The translations under genes were made by a program, and so were the position numbers. Below are positions 1 through 6,783 of a stretch of DNA of 64,000 nucleotides, one piece after another. Under the pieces are notes generated by a model. That model searched no databases. It was not told the DNA's origin and worked only from the letters and a program-made list of their open reading frames with translations. Location of the stretch: the NCBI RefSeq assembly GCF_008973485.1, contig NZ_CP031223.1:1860001-1924000 (forward strand), read 5' to 3'. The stretch is from Psychrobacillus glaciei. GTDB taxonomy: Bacteria; Bacillota; Bacilli; Bacillales_A; Planococcaceae. Each line of letters begins with the position of its first letter. Within the stretch, counting starts at the first letter, position 1.

Positions 1-354
1 TTCATACAGGATTATATTGAGGCAAAAGTTGACAATAATCGTATAGATTTAGATGCTCATACGAAAAATGCGGATATTCATGTTACAAAAGCGGATAAAG
101 CTAAATGGGATGCAGGTGGTCGAGGAGAAAAAGGCGAAAAGGGTGATCCAGGAATACAAAGTACAAAGGGTGCAGATGGAGTGACTGGTGCTAAAGGTGA
201 ACAAGGAATTCAAGGTCCAACTGGTCTTCAGGGACCTAAAGGGGAGGCCACTGAAAAAGTCCAGTAAATTTACGTTCGATATCTCGAATAAACCGAGATT
301 TCGAACATTTTTTGATTTATACTATAGATATCAAAGTACGTAGGTGGTATTCAA

Positions 355-1815
355 ATGATTTCAAACCAAGAAACCCTCAATCTTAGCCCGTTTATTGGGA
401 TATACGATATCGTAGTGCCAAAAGACAATATGCTTCGTCAAATTAATGAGTTAGTGGATTTTTCATTCATTCTTGAAGAACTAAAAACAAAATATTGTCT
501 AGATAATGGCCGCAACGCTATCTCACCCATTCGTATGTTCAAATATTTATTACTAAAGTCGATTTATGACCTATCAGATATAGATCTAGTAGAACGTTCT
601 AAATACGATATGTCCTTCAAATACTTTCTGGACATTGCACCAGAGGATGAAGTAATAAACCCAAGTTCATTAACGAAATTCCGTAGACTCCGTCTTCAAG
701 ACGTGGGTTTATTAGATATGCTCATAGGGGAATCGGTTGAGATTGCACTTGAAAAAGGAATCATTAAAAGTAAAAACATTATTGTTGATGCCACACATAC
801 CAGAGCACGTTATAATCAGAAATCACCAAAAGAGTTTCTCCAAGAGAAATCAAAAAATGTTCGAAAAGCAGTCTATCAAATTGATCAATCGATGAAAGAA
901 AAGTTCCCAACGAAAACTACCTCTAACGAAGTGAAAGATGAATTGAATTATTGTAATCAAGTCATTTCTTTTGTGGAAACCCAACCCCATATTGCTACGA
1001 TTCCTGCCGTTAAAGAAAAATTAAATGTGCTAAAAGAAGTAGTCGAAGATTATACAGAACAGCTAAGTTATTCAGTAGATCCAGATGCCCGTGTTGGCCT
1101 TAAATCAGAGGATTATTCTTTCTTTGGCTTCAAAACACATATCGCGATGAGTGACGAACGGATTATTACAGCTGCAGTGGTGACAACAGGAGAACAAGGC
1201 GACGGAAAATATTTCAAGGAGTTAGTGGAAAAGAGTCGACAAACTGGCATGGAAGTGAATACTGTTATTGGTGATACAGCGTACTCGGAGAAAGAAAATA
1301 TTGCCTATTCAAAGTTGGAAAATGTAAGCCTTGTTTCTAAACTACACCCAGTTGTCTCCAATGGAACTCGAGCAGAAGAAGATAAATTTGAATTTAATAA
1401 AGATGCAGGAATGTATGTCTGTAAAGCAGGACATTTAGCAAAAAACAAAAAATATGATGCTAGAGATGGTAAGAAAGGTAATCCTAGAATAAGATACTTA
1501 TTCGATGTGGAAAAGTGTAAAGTTTGTCCTTTCCGTGAAGGCTGTTATAGAGATGGCGCTAAATCGAAATCCTATTATGTGACAATAAAATCAACTGAAC
1601 ATAAGGATCAAGAGACATTTCAACACACAGAAGAATTTAAAAAATTAGCAAAAACTCGCTATAAAATTGAAGCGAAAAATAGTAAGTTAAAACAAAGGCA
1701 CGGTTATGATGTGGCATCATACTCGGGTCTAATTGGCATGCAATTACAAGGGGCAACTGCGATTTTTGCCGCCAATCTTAAGAGAATAATTAAGTTATTA
1801 AATGAAAAAGAGTAA
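355..1815 (+). CDS. IS1182-family DDE transposase
   Basis: The 486-residue protein is full length for the family. The N-terminal part (residues 1-110) is the DUF772-like DNA-binding region (MFKYLLLKSIYDLSDIDLVER). The catalytic core begins near residue 140 with IIVDATHTRARY, which carries the first Asp. GDTAYSEKENI near residue 305 carries a second candidate Asp. A Cys-rich stretch (CKVCPFREGCY, about residue 390) precedes a C-terminal region rich in basic residues (YKIEAKNSKLKQRHGYDVA) with the likely catalytic Glu. The start ATG at 355 is preceded by AGGTGG. The gene is the only one in the insertion element and appears intact. Confidence 0.9.
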   Translation: MISNQETLNLSPFIGIYDIVVPKDNMLRQINELVDFSFILEELKTKYCLDNGRNAISPIRMFKYLLLKSIYDLSDIDLVERSKYDMSFKYFLDIAPEDEVINPSSLTKFRRLRLQDVGLLDMLIGESVEIALEKGIIKSKNIIVDATHTRARYNQKSPKEFLQEKSKNVRKAVYQIDQSMKEKFPTKTTSNEVKDELNYCNQVISFVETQPHIATIPAVKEKLNVLKEVVEDYTEQLSYSVDPDARVGLKSEDYSFFGFKTHIAMSDERIITAAVVTTGEQGDGKYFKELVEKSRQTGMEVNTVIGDTAYSEKENIAYSKLENVSLVSKLHPVVSNGTRAEEDKFEFNKDAGMYVCKAGHLAKNKKYDARDGKKGNPRIRYLFDVEKCKVCPFREGCYRDGAKSKSYYVTIKSTEHKDQETFQHTEEFKKLAKTRYKIEAKNSKLKQRHGYDVASYSGLIGMQLQGATAIFAANLKRIIKLLNEKE

Positions 1816-1830
1816 AACATAGACAGGAAG

Positions 1831-1875
1831 ATGGGCCAGATTTGTTCAAACCTGAACAAATCTGGCCCATTTTTT
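1831..1875 (+). terminator. Terminator of the IS1182 transposase gene
   Basis: An 18-bp perfect stem (ATGGGCCAGATTTGTTCA and its complement) with a short loop is followed by a T run, inside the insertion element. Confidence 0.85.
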
Positions 1876-2517
1876 GCATTTCTTATATAAACAATCTGAC
1901 AAAAATAAAAAAACGTAAGTTTTTCAGTGGCCACCTAAAGGGGCAGACGGAGCCACAGGTGCACAAGGTCCAAAAGGCGATCCTGGTACTGGTGGTAACG
2001 AGTATAAACTCATAAAGACCATAGATGGGGTTGGTGCTAATTATCAGTTAACACAAAATGATAGTCTGCAAGCTTATAAAAAGGTGAAGTTATTATTCAA
2101 AGGTTATGGTAGGGACTTTTATTCTGCAGTAATAACTGCATACACCATAGCACTGGGTATAAATAGTGGAGTTACTACTACCAATGCTTATGGGCAGTTG
2201 TCACAAATCGGATCTCATGGTACCGCAACGACTCAAATTAACCTCATTGTTGTTGGTGCGAAGGGTACTTTGCAGCAAAAAATAGTGTATGGACAAGTGG
2301 AGATATTCTTGGATGTGCCAGCACCGTATACTGAAAGTACCATGTGGAATGTTGGCGAGTATAATTCGGCTTTAGGTGGCGAGAACGTTGAGAACTTCAC
2401 TAAAGTAGTCGGATACAGAAAGTTTTCCGAATTGGGAGTTATTCCTAGCTGGATACACATACAACATACTGGTATGGCTTTGGGTGTAGGAACTCTTGAG
2501 ATTTGGGGGGGACCGAG

Positions 2518-2690
2518 ATGATAAGCAATGAAGAGAAAGTAATACTTATACGCGATGAGGATGGAGTTTGGAGGATGGGCCATGGGGTAAATCACTAATT
2601 GAACCCTCTCAAAAGTGGACAGATGAAAATACTTTTATCCCCGAAGCTGTAGAACCGACCCAAGAAGATTATATGCTTGATTTAGACTAA
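2518..2690 (+). pseudogene. Small XkdW-like tail protein, frameshifted
   Basis: An ATG overlaps the tail-fibre stop by four bases and reads MISNEEKVILIRDEDGVWRM, then meets a stop at 2596-2598. The neighbouring frame continues through WGKSLIEPSQKW and PTQEDYMLDLD to a stop at 2690, so a one-base indel near 2575-2595 split one gene of about 57 residues. Its position directly behind the fibre and its acidic tail match the XkdW-type proteins of PBSX-like prophages, and a comparable intact gene lies at 17258 behind the other fibre. The function of this family is not known. Confidence 0.55.
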
Positions 2691-2731
2691 AGATTATCTT
2701 TAATAGAATTAGGATTATTGGAGGTAGGAGT

Positions 2732-2881
2732 ATGACTTATAGCAATTGCAAGGAGGTTATCGTAAACAGAACGTTTGGAACTAAAGAAGAGTTGCTTGTT
2801 AAACTAGATGTTTTCTTGCTTAATAATCGTATTGCTCAAGATCAATATAATGAGTTAACGGACCTTTTAAACGCAGCATAA
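2732..2881 (+). CDS. Short phage protein of 49 residues
   Basis: ATG at 2732 follows the ribosome site GGAGGTAGGAG. The peptide contains FGTKEELLVKLDVFLLNNRI and ends in NELTDLLNAA, which resembles XkdX-type short proteins encoded between tail fibre and holin. The stop codon lies inside a terminator hairpin, an arrangement repeated at 17511-17632. Function unknown; it is too short for certainty, but the ribosome site and position support it. Confidence 0.6.
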   Translation: MTYSNCKEVIVNRTFGTKEELLVKLDVFLLNNRIAQDQYNELTDLLNAA

Positions 2882-2896
2882 GCTAGCGTTATTTTT
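2870..2896 (+). terminator. Terminator overlapping the 49-residue gene
   Basis: AACGCAGC-ATAA-GCTAGCGTT followed by ATTTTT. The left arm is part of the coding sequence. Near-identical hairpins occur at 3497-3523 and 17607-17632. Confidence 0.65.
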
Positions 2897-2970
2897 GTGG
2901 ATAAATTTTTCTGAGCGATGTCATTGTGTTATTCTTTTATCAGATTAGTAAAAGATGGAGGGAAAAATGA

Positions 2971-3336
2971 ATGAAGTATTTACCAATTAATTTACATGAA
3001 AAATTATCTAAATTCCAGGATCAATGGTCTCCAAAAGTAATTGCTGAAATGAATGATTACCAATTTAAACTGGTCAAAGTAGAAGGGGATTTTGTTTGGC
3101 ATAAACATGAAGATACAGATGAAGTCTTTATAGTCATTGAAGGTAATTTAATAATTGAATTTCGTGATGGAGATGTGAAATTAAATGTAGGTGAAATGTT
3201 TGTTGTTCCACGAAATGTGGAACATAAACCTTATGCTAAGTCAGAGTGTAAAATTATGCTTGTAGAACCTAAAGGCGTTGTTAATACCGGAAAAGAAAGA
3301 ACTGAGCAAACAGCAGAAAATGATGTCTGGATCTAA
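2971..3336 (+). CDS. Cupin-domain protein
   Basis: A 121-residue single-domain cupin. Motif 1 is seen as [16 protein letters not shown] (about residues 46-62), giving the His-X-His and Glu metal ligands. Motif 2 is [16 protein letters not shown] (about residues 75-90), with the third His. Such small cupins are metal-dependent enzymes or sensors and the substrate cannot be told from sequence. The start is set by GGAGGGAAAAATGA upstream; the codons are ATGAAGTAT. It stands alone between a phage terminator and its own terminator, in the place where phage cargo genes sit, so it may be a lysogenic-conversion (moron) gene; that is inference. Confidence 0.8.
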   Translation: MKYLPINLHEKLSKFQDQWSPKVIAEMNDYQFKLVKVEGDFVWHKHEDTDEVFIVIEGNLIIEFRDGDVKLNVGEMFVVPRNVEHKPYAKSECKIMLVEPKGVVNTGKERTEQTAENDVWI

Positions 3337-3377
3337 ACCTTGATAAAGAAGCGTCAGGAGATTTTGTTTAACTTTGT

Positions 3378-3409
3378 AGGCAAACCTTTAGTTTGCTTTT
3401 CCTTTTTAC
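3378..3409 (+). terminator. Terminator of the cupin gene
   Basis: GGCAAAC-ctttA-GTTTGC stem followed by a T-rich tract. Confidence 0.6.
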
Positions 3410-3450
3410 CAAAGTATAATATGTAGTAGAAAAATGAAAAAATTTTAAGA

Positions 3451-3478
3451 GAACGTCCACTCGGGCGTTCTTTTATTC
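3451..3478 (+). terminator. Terminator-like hairpin, phage-type
   Basis: GAACGTCC-actc-GGGCGTTC followed by TTTTATT. Closely similar hairpins follow phage genes at 17841-17868 and 18891-18917. Confidence 0.65.
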
Positions 3479-3496
3479 TTATTGTTGAAAGATTAA

Positions 3497-3523
3497 AACA
3501 CAGCATAAGCTAGCGTTATTTTT
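3497..3523 (+). repeat. Remnant of the AACGCAGCATAAGC terminator repeat
   Basis: AAACACAGCATAAGC followed by TAGCGTTATTTTTT repeats the gene-end/terminator sequence of 2870-2896 with a decayed left arm. It probably marks a lost or duplicated small phage gene. Between 3479 and 3654 I see nothing else. Confidence 0.5.
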
Positions 3524-3654
3524 TATGTCTTTTTCATAGTTGGAGCATACTATCCACTTCTTTTTGGACTGATAACTGTGAACATAAACAAATCAAATAC
3601 CATACAATATAAAGTCATATGACTAATTCAACATATTGTGGGAGTGAAAATAAA

Positions 3655-4062
3655 ATGAATACTAATCAAAACGACAGCCCCATGATAACTCATCCCATAC
3701 TTCTGGAGGCTCGACAAATTGGTCCAAATCAAATTTTAATTAATTATGATCAACGGACTGATTTAGCATCAGCAATGAATGTCTCCAATTACTGGATTAG
3801 AAGTAATGTGGAGCGTCCCGTTGGTGTTGCTACCGTGGGAATGAGCGCTGCACTTTCGGCATCAAATTCCATACGTCCTGATGTGGGAATGATTACACCT
3901 CTTGACGATTCGAACATGAGATTTGTAATGACGTTTACGGTTAATATTATGTCTGGTGGTATGTATACTGTGCTCCCTTGTTTTGTTAATTTAGAGGGAA
4001 GATCAGGATATAAAGGGGAGAACTGGGGTCCCTTGAGTAGAAATATGTTTATCGGCATTTAA
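3655..4062 (+). CDS. Unknown protein in the phage cargo slot
   Basis: A 135-residue protein, not recognised. The start ATG at 3655 follows GGGAGTG; an in-frame upstream ATG at 3619 has no ribosome site. There is no signal peptide and no clear membrane segment. The sequence has alternating hydrophobic stretches that suggest a beta-sandwich (ILINYDQRTDL, FVMTFTVNIMSGGMYTVLP) and ends in GPLSRNMFIGI. The gene lies alone between a phage-type terminator and the terminator that precedes the holin, the same slot that holds the secreted protein 18043-18882 in the second phage piece. A role in phage or host surface biology is possible but not shown. Confidence 0.6.
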   Translation: MNTNQNDSPMITHPILLEARQIGPNQILINYDQRTDLASAMNVSNYWIRSNVERPVGVATVGMSAALSASNSIRPDVGMITPLDDSNMRFVMTFTVNIMSGGMYTVLPCFVNLEGRSGYKGENWGPLSRNMFIGI

Positions 4063-4217
4063 ACAATATTTCGAACTATCTCTGCTGTAATAATTAGTTA
4101 CGCTAGCAAGACGAATTAGTTGAATAAGGATTCCGGAGGCAGTCAACATATAAAGTGTCGGATTTTTATGTAACTTATGGATTATATTGCGTGATAAAAA
4201 ATAAATAATTAACATCG

Positions 4218-4243
4218 AGAGCATCCATCTGGGTGCTCTTTTT
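4218..4243 (+). terminator. Terminator upstream of the holin gene
   Basis: AGAGCATCC-atct-GGGTGCTCT followed by TTTT. It matches the hairpin at 18976-18999 upstream of the other holin, so it belongs to the ancestral cassette. Confidence 0.7.
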
Positions 4244-4329
4244 ATGTACAAAAAATTAGGGGTGAAATAAAGGAGAGATATTTAACTTCAACAGGGAATT
4301 TCTTAGCAATAATTTTAGGGGTAGTTTTA

Positions 4330-4743
4330 ATGCCTTTGTTTGAATTTATGTACGGAACAGGAGGAGCAGTCATGTACACAATGACGGCTCTTGCTTTTTT
4401 CCTAGTAATGGACTGGATTGCTGGTATAAGAGCTGCAAAGAAAGATGGAACGTATGCCAGTAAGTATGGTATTGATGGAGTGTTTCGTTCATTCTTTATT
4501 TTGTTACTTCCGTCTGGTGGGCATCTTTTGGACAAAGTTTTGAATGCTCCTGGTGATTTGTTTGGATTGCTAGCGTTTGGAGTGCTATATCACATTATCC
4601 AGTCCATGACGGCAAAGTCAATCAGAGCAGGTTGGGGAGAATGGGTTCCAGAAGGTATTTTAAATAAAATTACCGATTGGGTACAGGCAGAATTAGAAGC
4701 AAAAATAGCACGATCACAACAGAGAAAGGATGGGTTGAAATAA
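4330..4743 (+). CDS. Phage holin (Phage_holin_4_1 type)
   Basis: The protein makes the membrane lesion that lets the amidase reach the wall. Visible features are hydrophobic helices (residues 10-30, 55-75 and 80-95), the motif VMDWIAGIRAAKKDGTYASKYG, and a charged C-terminus (ELEAKIARSQQRKDGLK), all typical of the toxin-secretion/phage-lysis holin family. The first ATG is 4330, but the open frame begins earlier. IKERYLTSTGNFLAIILGVV from codon 4267 looks like the real N-terminus, headed by AGGGGTGAA and an ATA codon where ATG is expected. Its stop overlaps the amidase start in TAATG, so the two are translationally coupled. Confidence 0.75.
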   Translation: MPLFEFMYGTGGAVMYTMTALAFFLVMDWIAGIRAAKKDGTYASKYGIDGVFRSFFILLLPSGGHLLDKVLNAPGDLFGLLAFGVLYHIIQSMTAKSIRAGWGEWVPEGILNKITDWVQAELEAKIARSQQRKDGLK

Positions 4744-5488
4744 TGGTAGCTCTAAATTACGAACAAAAACATATTAAAATTCATCCGACCATACGTACAG
4801 GAAACAAGTTATTAAGAGTTTCGGCAAATGTCATCCATTACACTGCAGACAATGGTGGCACTGCGGATAATCACTTTACTTATTTTAATAGCACTTTACC
4901 AAATGATAACGACAAGTTGCCAAAAGATAAGAAACGTTATCAAGCGCTCATATATTTGTGGATCGAAACAAAGCATTAGAATTAATCCCATTGGATGAAG
5001 TTGCTTTCCACGCGAACGAAAGAAAGGAAGGTCCATTAATTCCTTCACTTAAAGCAACAGCTCCTTATTATCCTAGAGGAAATGCAAATTTAATCTCCAT
5101 CGGTATTGAAACGTGTGTAGAAAAGGATGGAACGATTCATCCAGATACTATTGCAAGAACAGTTTTGGTAGTACAAATGCTGCAACAGAAATTTGGAAAG
5201 CAACCAATCTATCGACATTAAGATGTCACTGGAAAGAACTGTCCTACACCATTTGTTGCTATTAAAGCTTTGTGGGATAAATTTTTAATTGATGTAGATA
5301 AAAAAGAAGAGGAGAAAAAAGTGGAAGAAAAAATCTTATTAACTCCAGGACAAAAGAAAGCATATAACAAATTAGTGGAACATGGATTGTTGGCCGCTAA
5401 TTATGAAGTTAAAAATTCTGTAGATATTCGATTAATTACTATGCTTGCACCATTATTAAATAAATTAGAAACTAAAGGTTCTATATAA
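4743..5488 (+). pseudogene. Phage N-acetylmuramoyl-L-alanine amidase, broken (copy 1)
   Basis: The start ATG at 4743 sits in TAATG with the holin stop. The first frame reads the amidase_2 fold (VIHYTADNGGTADNHFTYF) to about 4950, where an indel shifts the frame. The protein resumes from about 4958 (ALELIPLDEVAFHANERKEG) and meets a nonsense codon at 5219-5221, a TAA where copy 2 has a Tyr codon. It continues in the same frame to 5488 with the C-terminal LLTPGQKKAYNKLVEHGL region. Two separate lesions make activity unlikely. The enzyme would cleave the MurNAc-L-Ala bond of peptidoglycan at lysis. Copy 2 is at 19411-20217. Confidence 0.82.
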
Positions 5489-5495
5489 ATTTATT

Positions 5496-5528
5496 CCCAG
5501 CTCATTAATTTGAGTGGGACTTTTTTTA
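5496..5528 (+). terminator. Terminator behind amidase copy 1
   Basis: CCCAGCTCA-ttaat-TTGAGTGGG followed by ACTTTTTTT. Confidence 0.8.
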
Positions 5529-5632
5529 CCTTTCGGTGTATAATATTTAAAATTAATGGAATATTTTTATTCTATTAGTATATGGTATAGTTCGATTAGT
5601 GTGGTAATGGAAATTAAAAAGGGGTGCTAAAG

Positions 5633-5833
5633 TTGGGACTGAAAGGTTCTCTATATGATGAATTGCCTTCAGAAGTGTTAGCAGGGTTTTTTTATTATAT
5701 AAATATAAACATAGATAAAGGTATTTTATCCGATGCCATGCACTCAGAGATTAAACTAATAGAGGGTGCTGCTAAAACAAGAGGAATCCCTTTAGAAGAA
5801 CTGTATGAACAAGGTTCACATCTAGTAAAATAG
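5633..5833 (+). CDS. Small acidic protein, unknown
   Basis: About 66 residues starting with TTG at 5633, six bases behind AAAAGGGGTG; a GTG at 5624 overlaps that ribosome site and is less likely. The sequence (MGLKGSLYDELPSEVLAGFF ... LEELYEQGSHLVK) looks like a small helical protein. I do not recognise a family. A promoter-like TATAGT lies upstream near 5584. It sits between the lysis cassette and the inverted-repeat element. Confidence 0.5.
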   Translation: MGLKGSLYDELPSEVLAGFFYYININIDKGILSDAMHSEIKLIEGAAKTRGIPLEELYEQGSHLVK

Positions 5834-5943
5834 AAAAGGGTAAACAGGGAAAAGGACAAGAATAGACAAAACACAAAGTCGAGGCATATAGCTTTGAATT
5901 ATTTTGAACTCCAGTTTTATAAATAGCGACTGACTCTTAATGG

Positions 5944-5981
5944 GTAACCCGTTCAGTTGAGTGGTACAAAACTCAAAATAA
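5944..5981 (+). repeat. Left terminal inverted repeat of the 3.46-kb element
   Basis: Reads GTAACCCGTTCAGTTGAG then TGGTACAAAAC, T, CAAAATAA. It matches the complement of 9363-9400 at 37 of 38 positions. Confidence 0.9.
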
Positions 5982-5992
5982 AGCACGAAATG

Positions 5993-6026
5993 GACCGCTA
6001 ATTCGCATATGAATTAGCGGTCTTTA
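5993..6026. terminator. Terminator-like hairpin inside the left end of the element
   Basis: GACCGCTAATTC-gcatat-GAATTAGCGGTC followed by TTT. It lies just inside the left inverted repeat and could shield the element's genes from outside transcription, as often seen in IS elements. Confidence 0.6.
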
Positions 6027-6188
6027 AAATACCTATACAACAACGTTTACATATAAATCACACTTGTTTTAGCGATTGTATTGAAAGAAGAATTAAACAC
6101 CTTACAATAAATATTGTAAGGTGAAAATATCGTGTTAAAACTACTGCTAATTCAGTGGTTAAATTGAAGGAGAATGGAGTGAGAACAG

Positions 6189-6437
6189 ATGAGGTTTATT
6201 CAACCGAAAAATCGAAAAATGCAGAAGGTTAGTTGGGAACTCCCTGACAAAAACATAGCAATTGTTAAGTATTATGCTGAATACACAGGCTACTCGGAAG
6301 AAGAGGTATTAGAAACGTTCTTGGATAATATCCTTGAAGATCCCGAATTCATTCAACACATCGAAGCTAAACGCAATAACAAACGCATCCTTAAAGATTT
6401 GGAGATGGATTCTGATGATTTACAAACGACTTCTTAA
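6189..6437 (+). CDS. Small DNA-binding-like protein of the transposable element
   Basis: An 82-residue protein preceded by AAGGAGAATGGAG. The middle part (VSWELPDKNIAIVKYYAEYT, then GYSEEEVLETFLDNIL) resembles a ribbon-helix-helix or short helical regulator, but I cannot assign a family. It overlaps the transposase start at 6415 by 23 bases, so it is the first gene of the element's operon and probably acts in transposition or its control. That role is inferred from position only. Confidence 0.6.
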   Translation: MRFIQPKNRKMQKVSWELPDKNIAIVKYYAEYTGYSEEEVLETFLDNILEDPEFIQHIEAKRNNKRILKDLEMDSDDLQTTS

Positions 6438-6783
6438 TTCGGAAGAAAAATCCATCCTAATCAATTCGCCCGTCACTGATGCAGAACTTTTGAAAAGGGA
6501 AACGGAATACCCAGCTTTAAACTCTAATAAATTTGGATTCAATCGTTCGAAAGAAGCCTTCCACCCTGTATCTTTCCAATGGAATGGAAAAGTTTATGAA
6601 CTCCAATACAACACTTGTTCTAATCCATTATGTAAGAATCACGGACTTCCACAGGAGAGGTTCAGTATCAAATCAAAGCCATCTAGATTTAAGCTTCACG
6701 GTGAAGGATACAAAAAAATATTAGATGTAATCCAGAACGAGTTGAACCAGACAGCCCGCCAACAGGTGAATGTATTACAATAG
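6415..6783 (+). CDS. Transposase ORF A (zinc-ribbon part)
   Basis: The start ATG at 6415 follows GGAG and lies inside the previous gene. The frame encodes about 122 residues. The key part is CSNPLCKNHGLPQERFSIKS, a Cys-rich DNA-binding motif of the type at the N-terminus of IS1-like InsA proteins. After codon 6715 the zero frame runs into an unrelated tail (ILDVIQNELNQTARQQVN). The -1 frame instead continues sensibly with NIRCNPERVEPDSPPTGEC, supplying another Cys. The switch point is the A7 run at 6712-6718. I read this as the first half of a single transposase made by -1 frameshifting or transcript slippage; a chance deletion is the alternative. Confidence 0.65.
   Translation: MIYKRLLNSEEKSILINSPVTDAELLKRETEYPALNSNKFGFNRSKEAFHPVSFQWNGKVYELQYNTCSNPLCKNHGLPQERFSIKSKPSRFKLHGEGYKKILDVIQNELNQTARQQVNVLQ

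Larger units (their letters stand above)
245..1933 (+). mobile_element. IS1182-family insertion sequence
   Basis: The element carries one transposase gene between 13-bp perfect inverted ends, GGCCACTGAAAAA at 246-258 and its complement at 1920-1932. The host sequence CCTAAAGGGG is present on both sides (235-244 and 1934-1943), a 10-bp target duplication. One extra A at each end makes the exact boundary ambiguous by one base. The intact ends, duplication and open transposase frame suggest a fairly recent insertion, later than formation of the tail-fibre gene it breaks. Confidence 0.88.
1..2521 (+). pseudogene. Collagen-like phage tail fibre, split by an insertion sequence
   Basis: The reading frame enters from the left edge and encodes Gly-X-Y collagen-like repeats (GEKGEKGDPG, GEQGIQGPTG). 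It is interrupted at 244/245 by an insertion sequence and truncated by a stop at 267. Removing the element together with one copy of the 10-bp duplication restores one frame that continues from 1944 through GADGATGAQGPKGDPG. A non-repetitive C-terminal domain of about 170 residues follows and ends at 2521. Gly-X-Y stalks with a globular tip are typical of tail fibres of Bacillus phages and of prophages; the tip is presumably the receptor-binding part. The small tail and lysis genes downstream fit this. The N-terminus lies outside the window. Confidence 0.8.
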
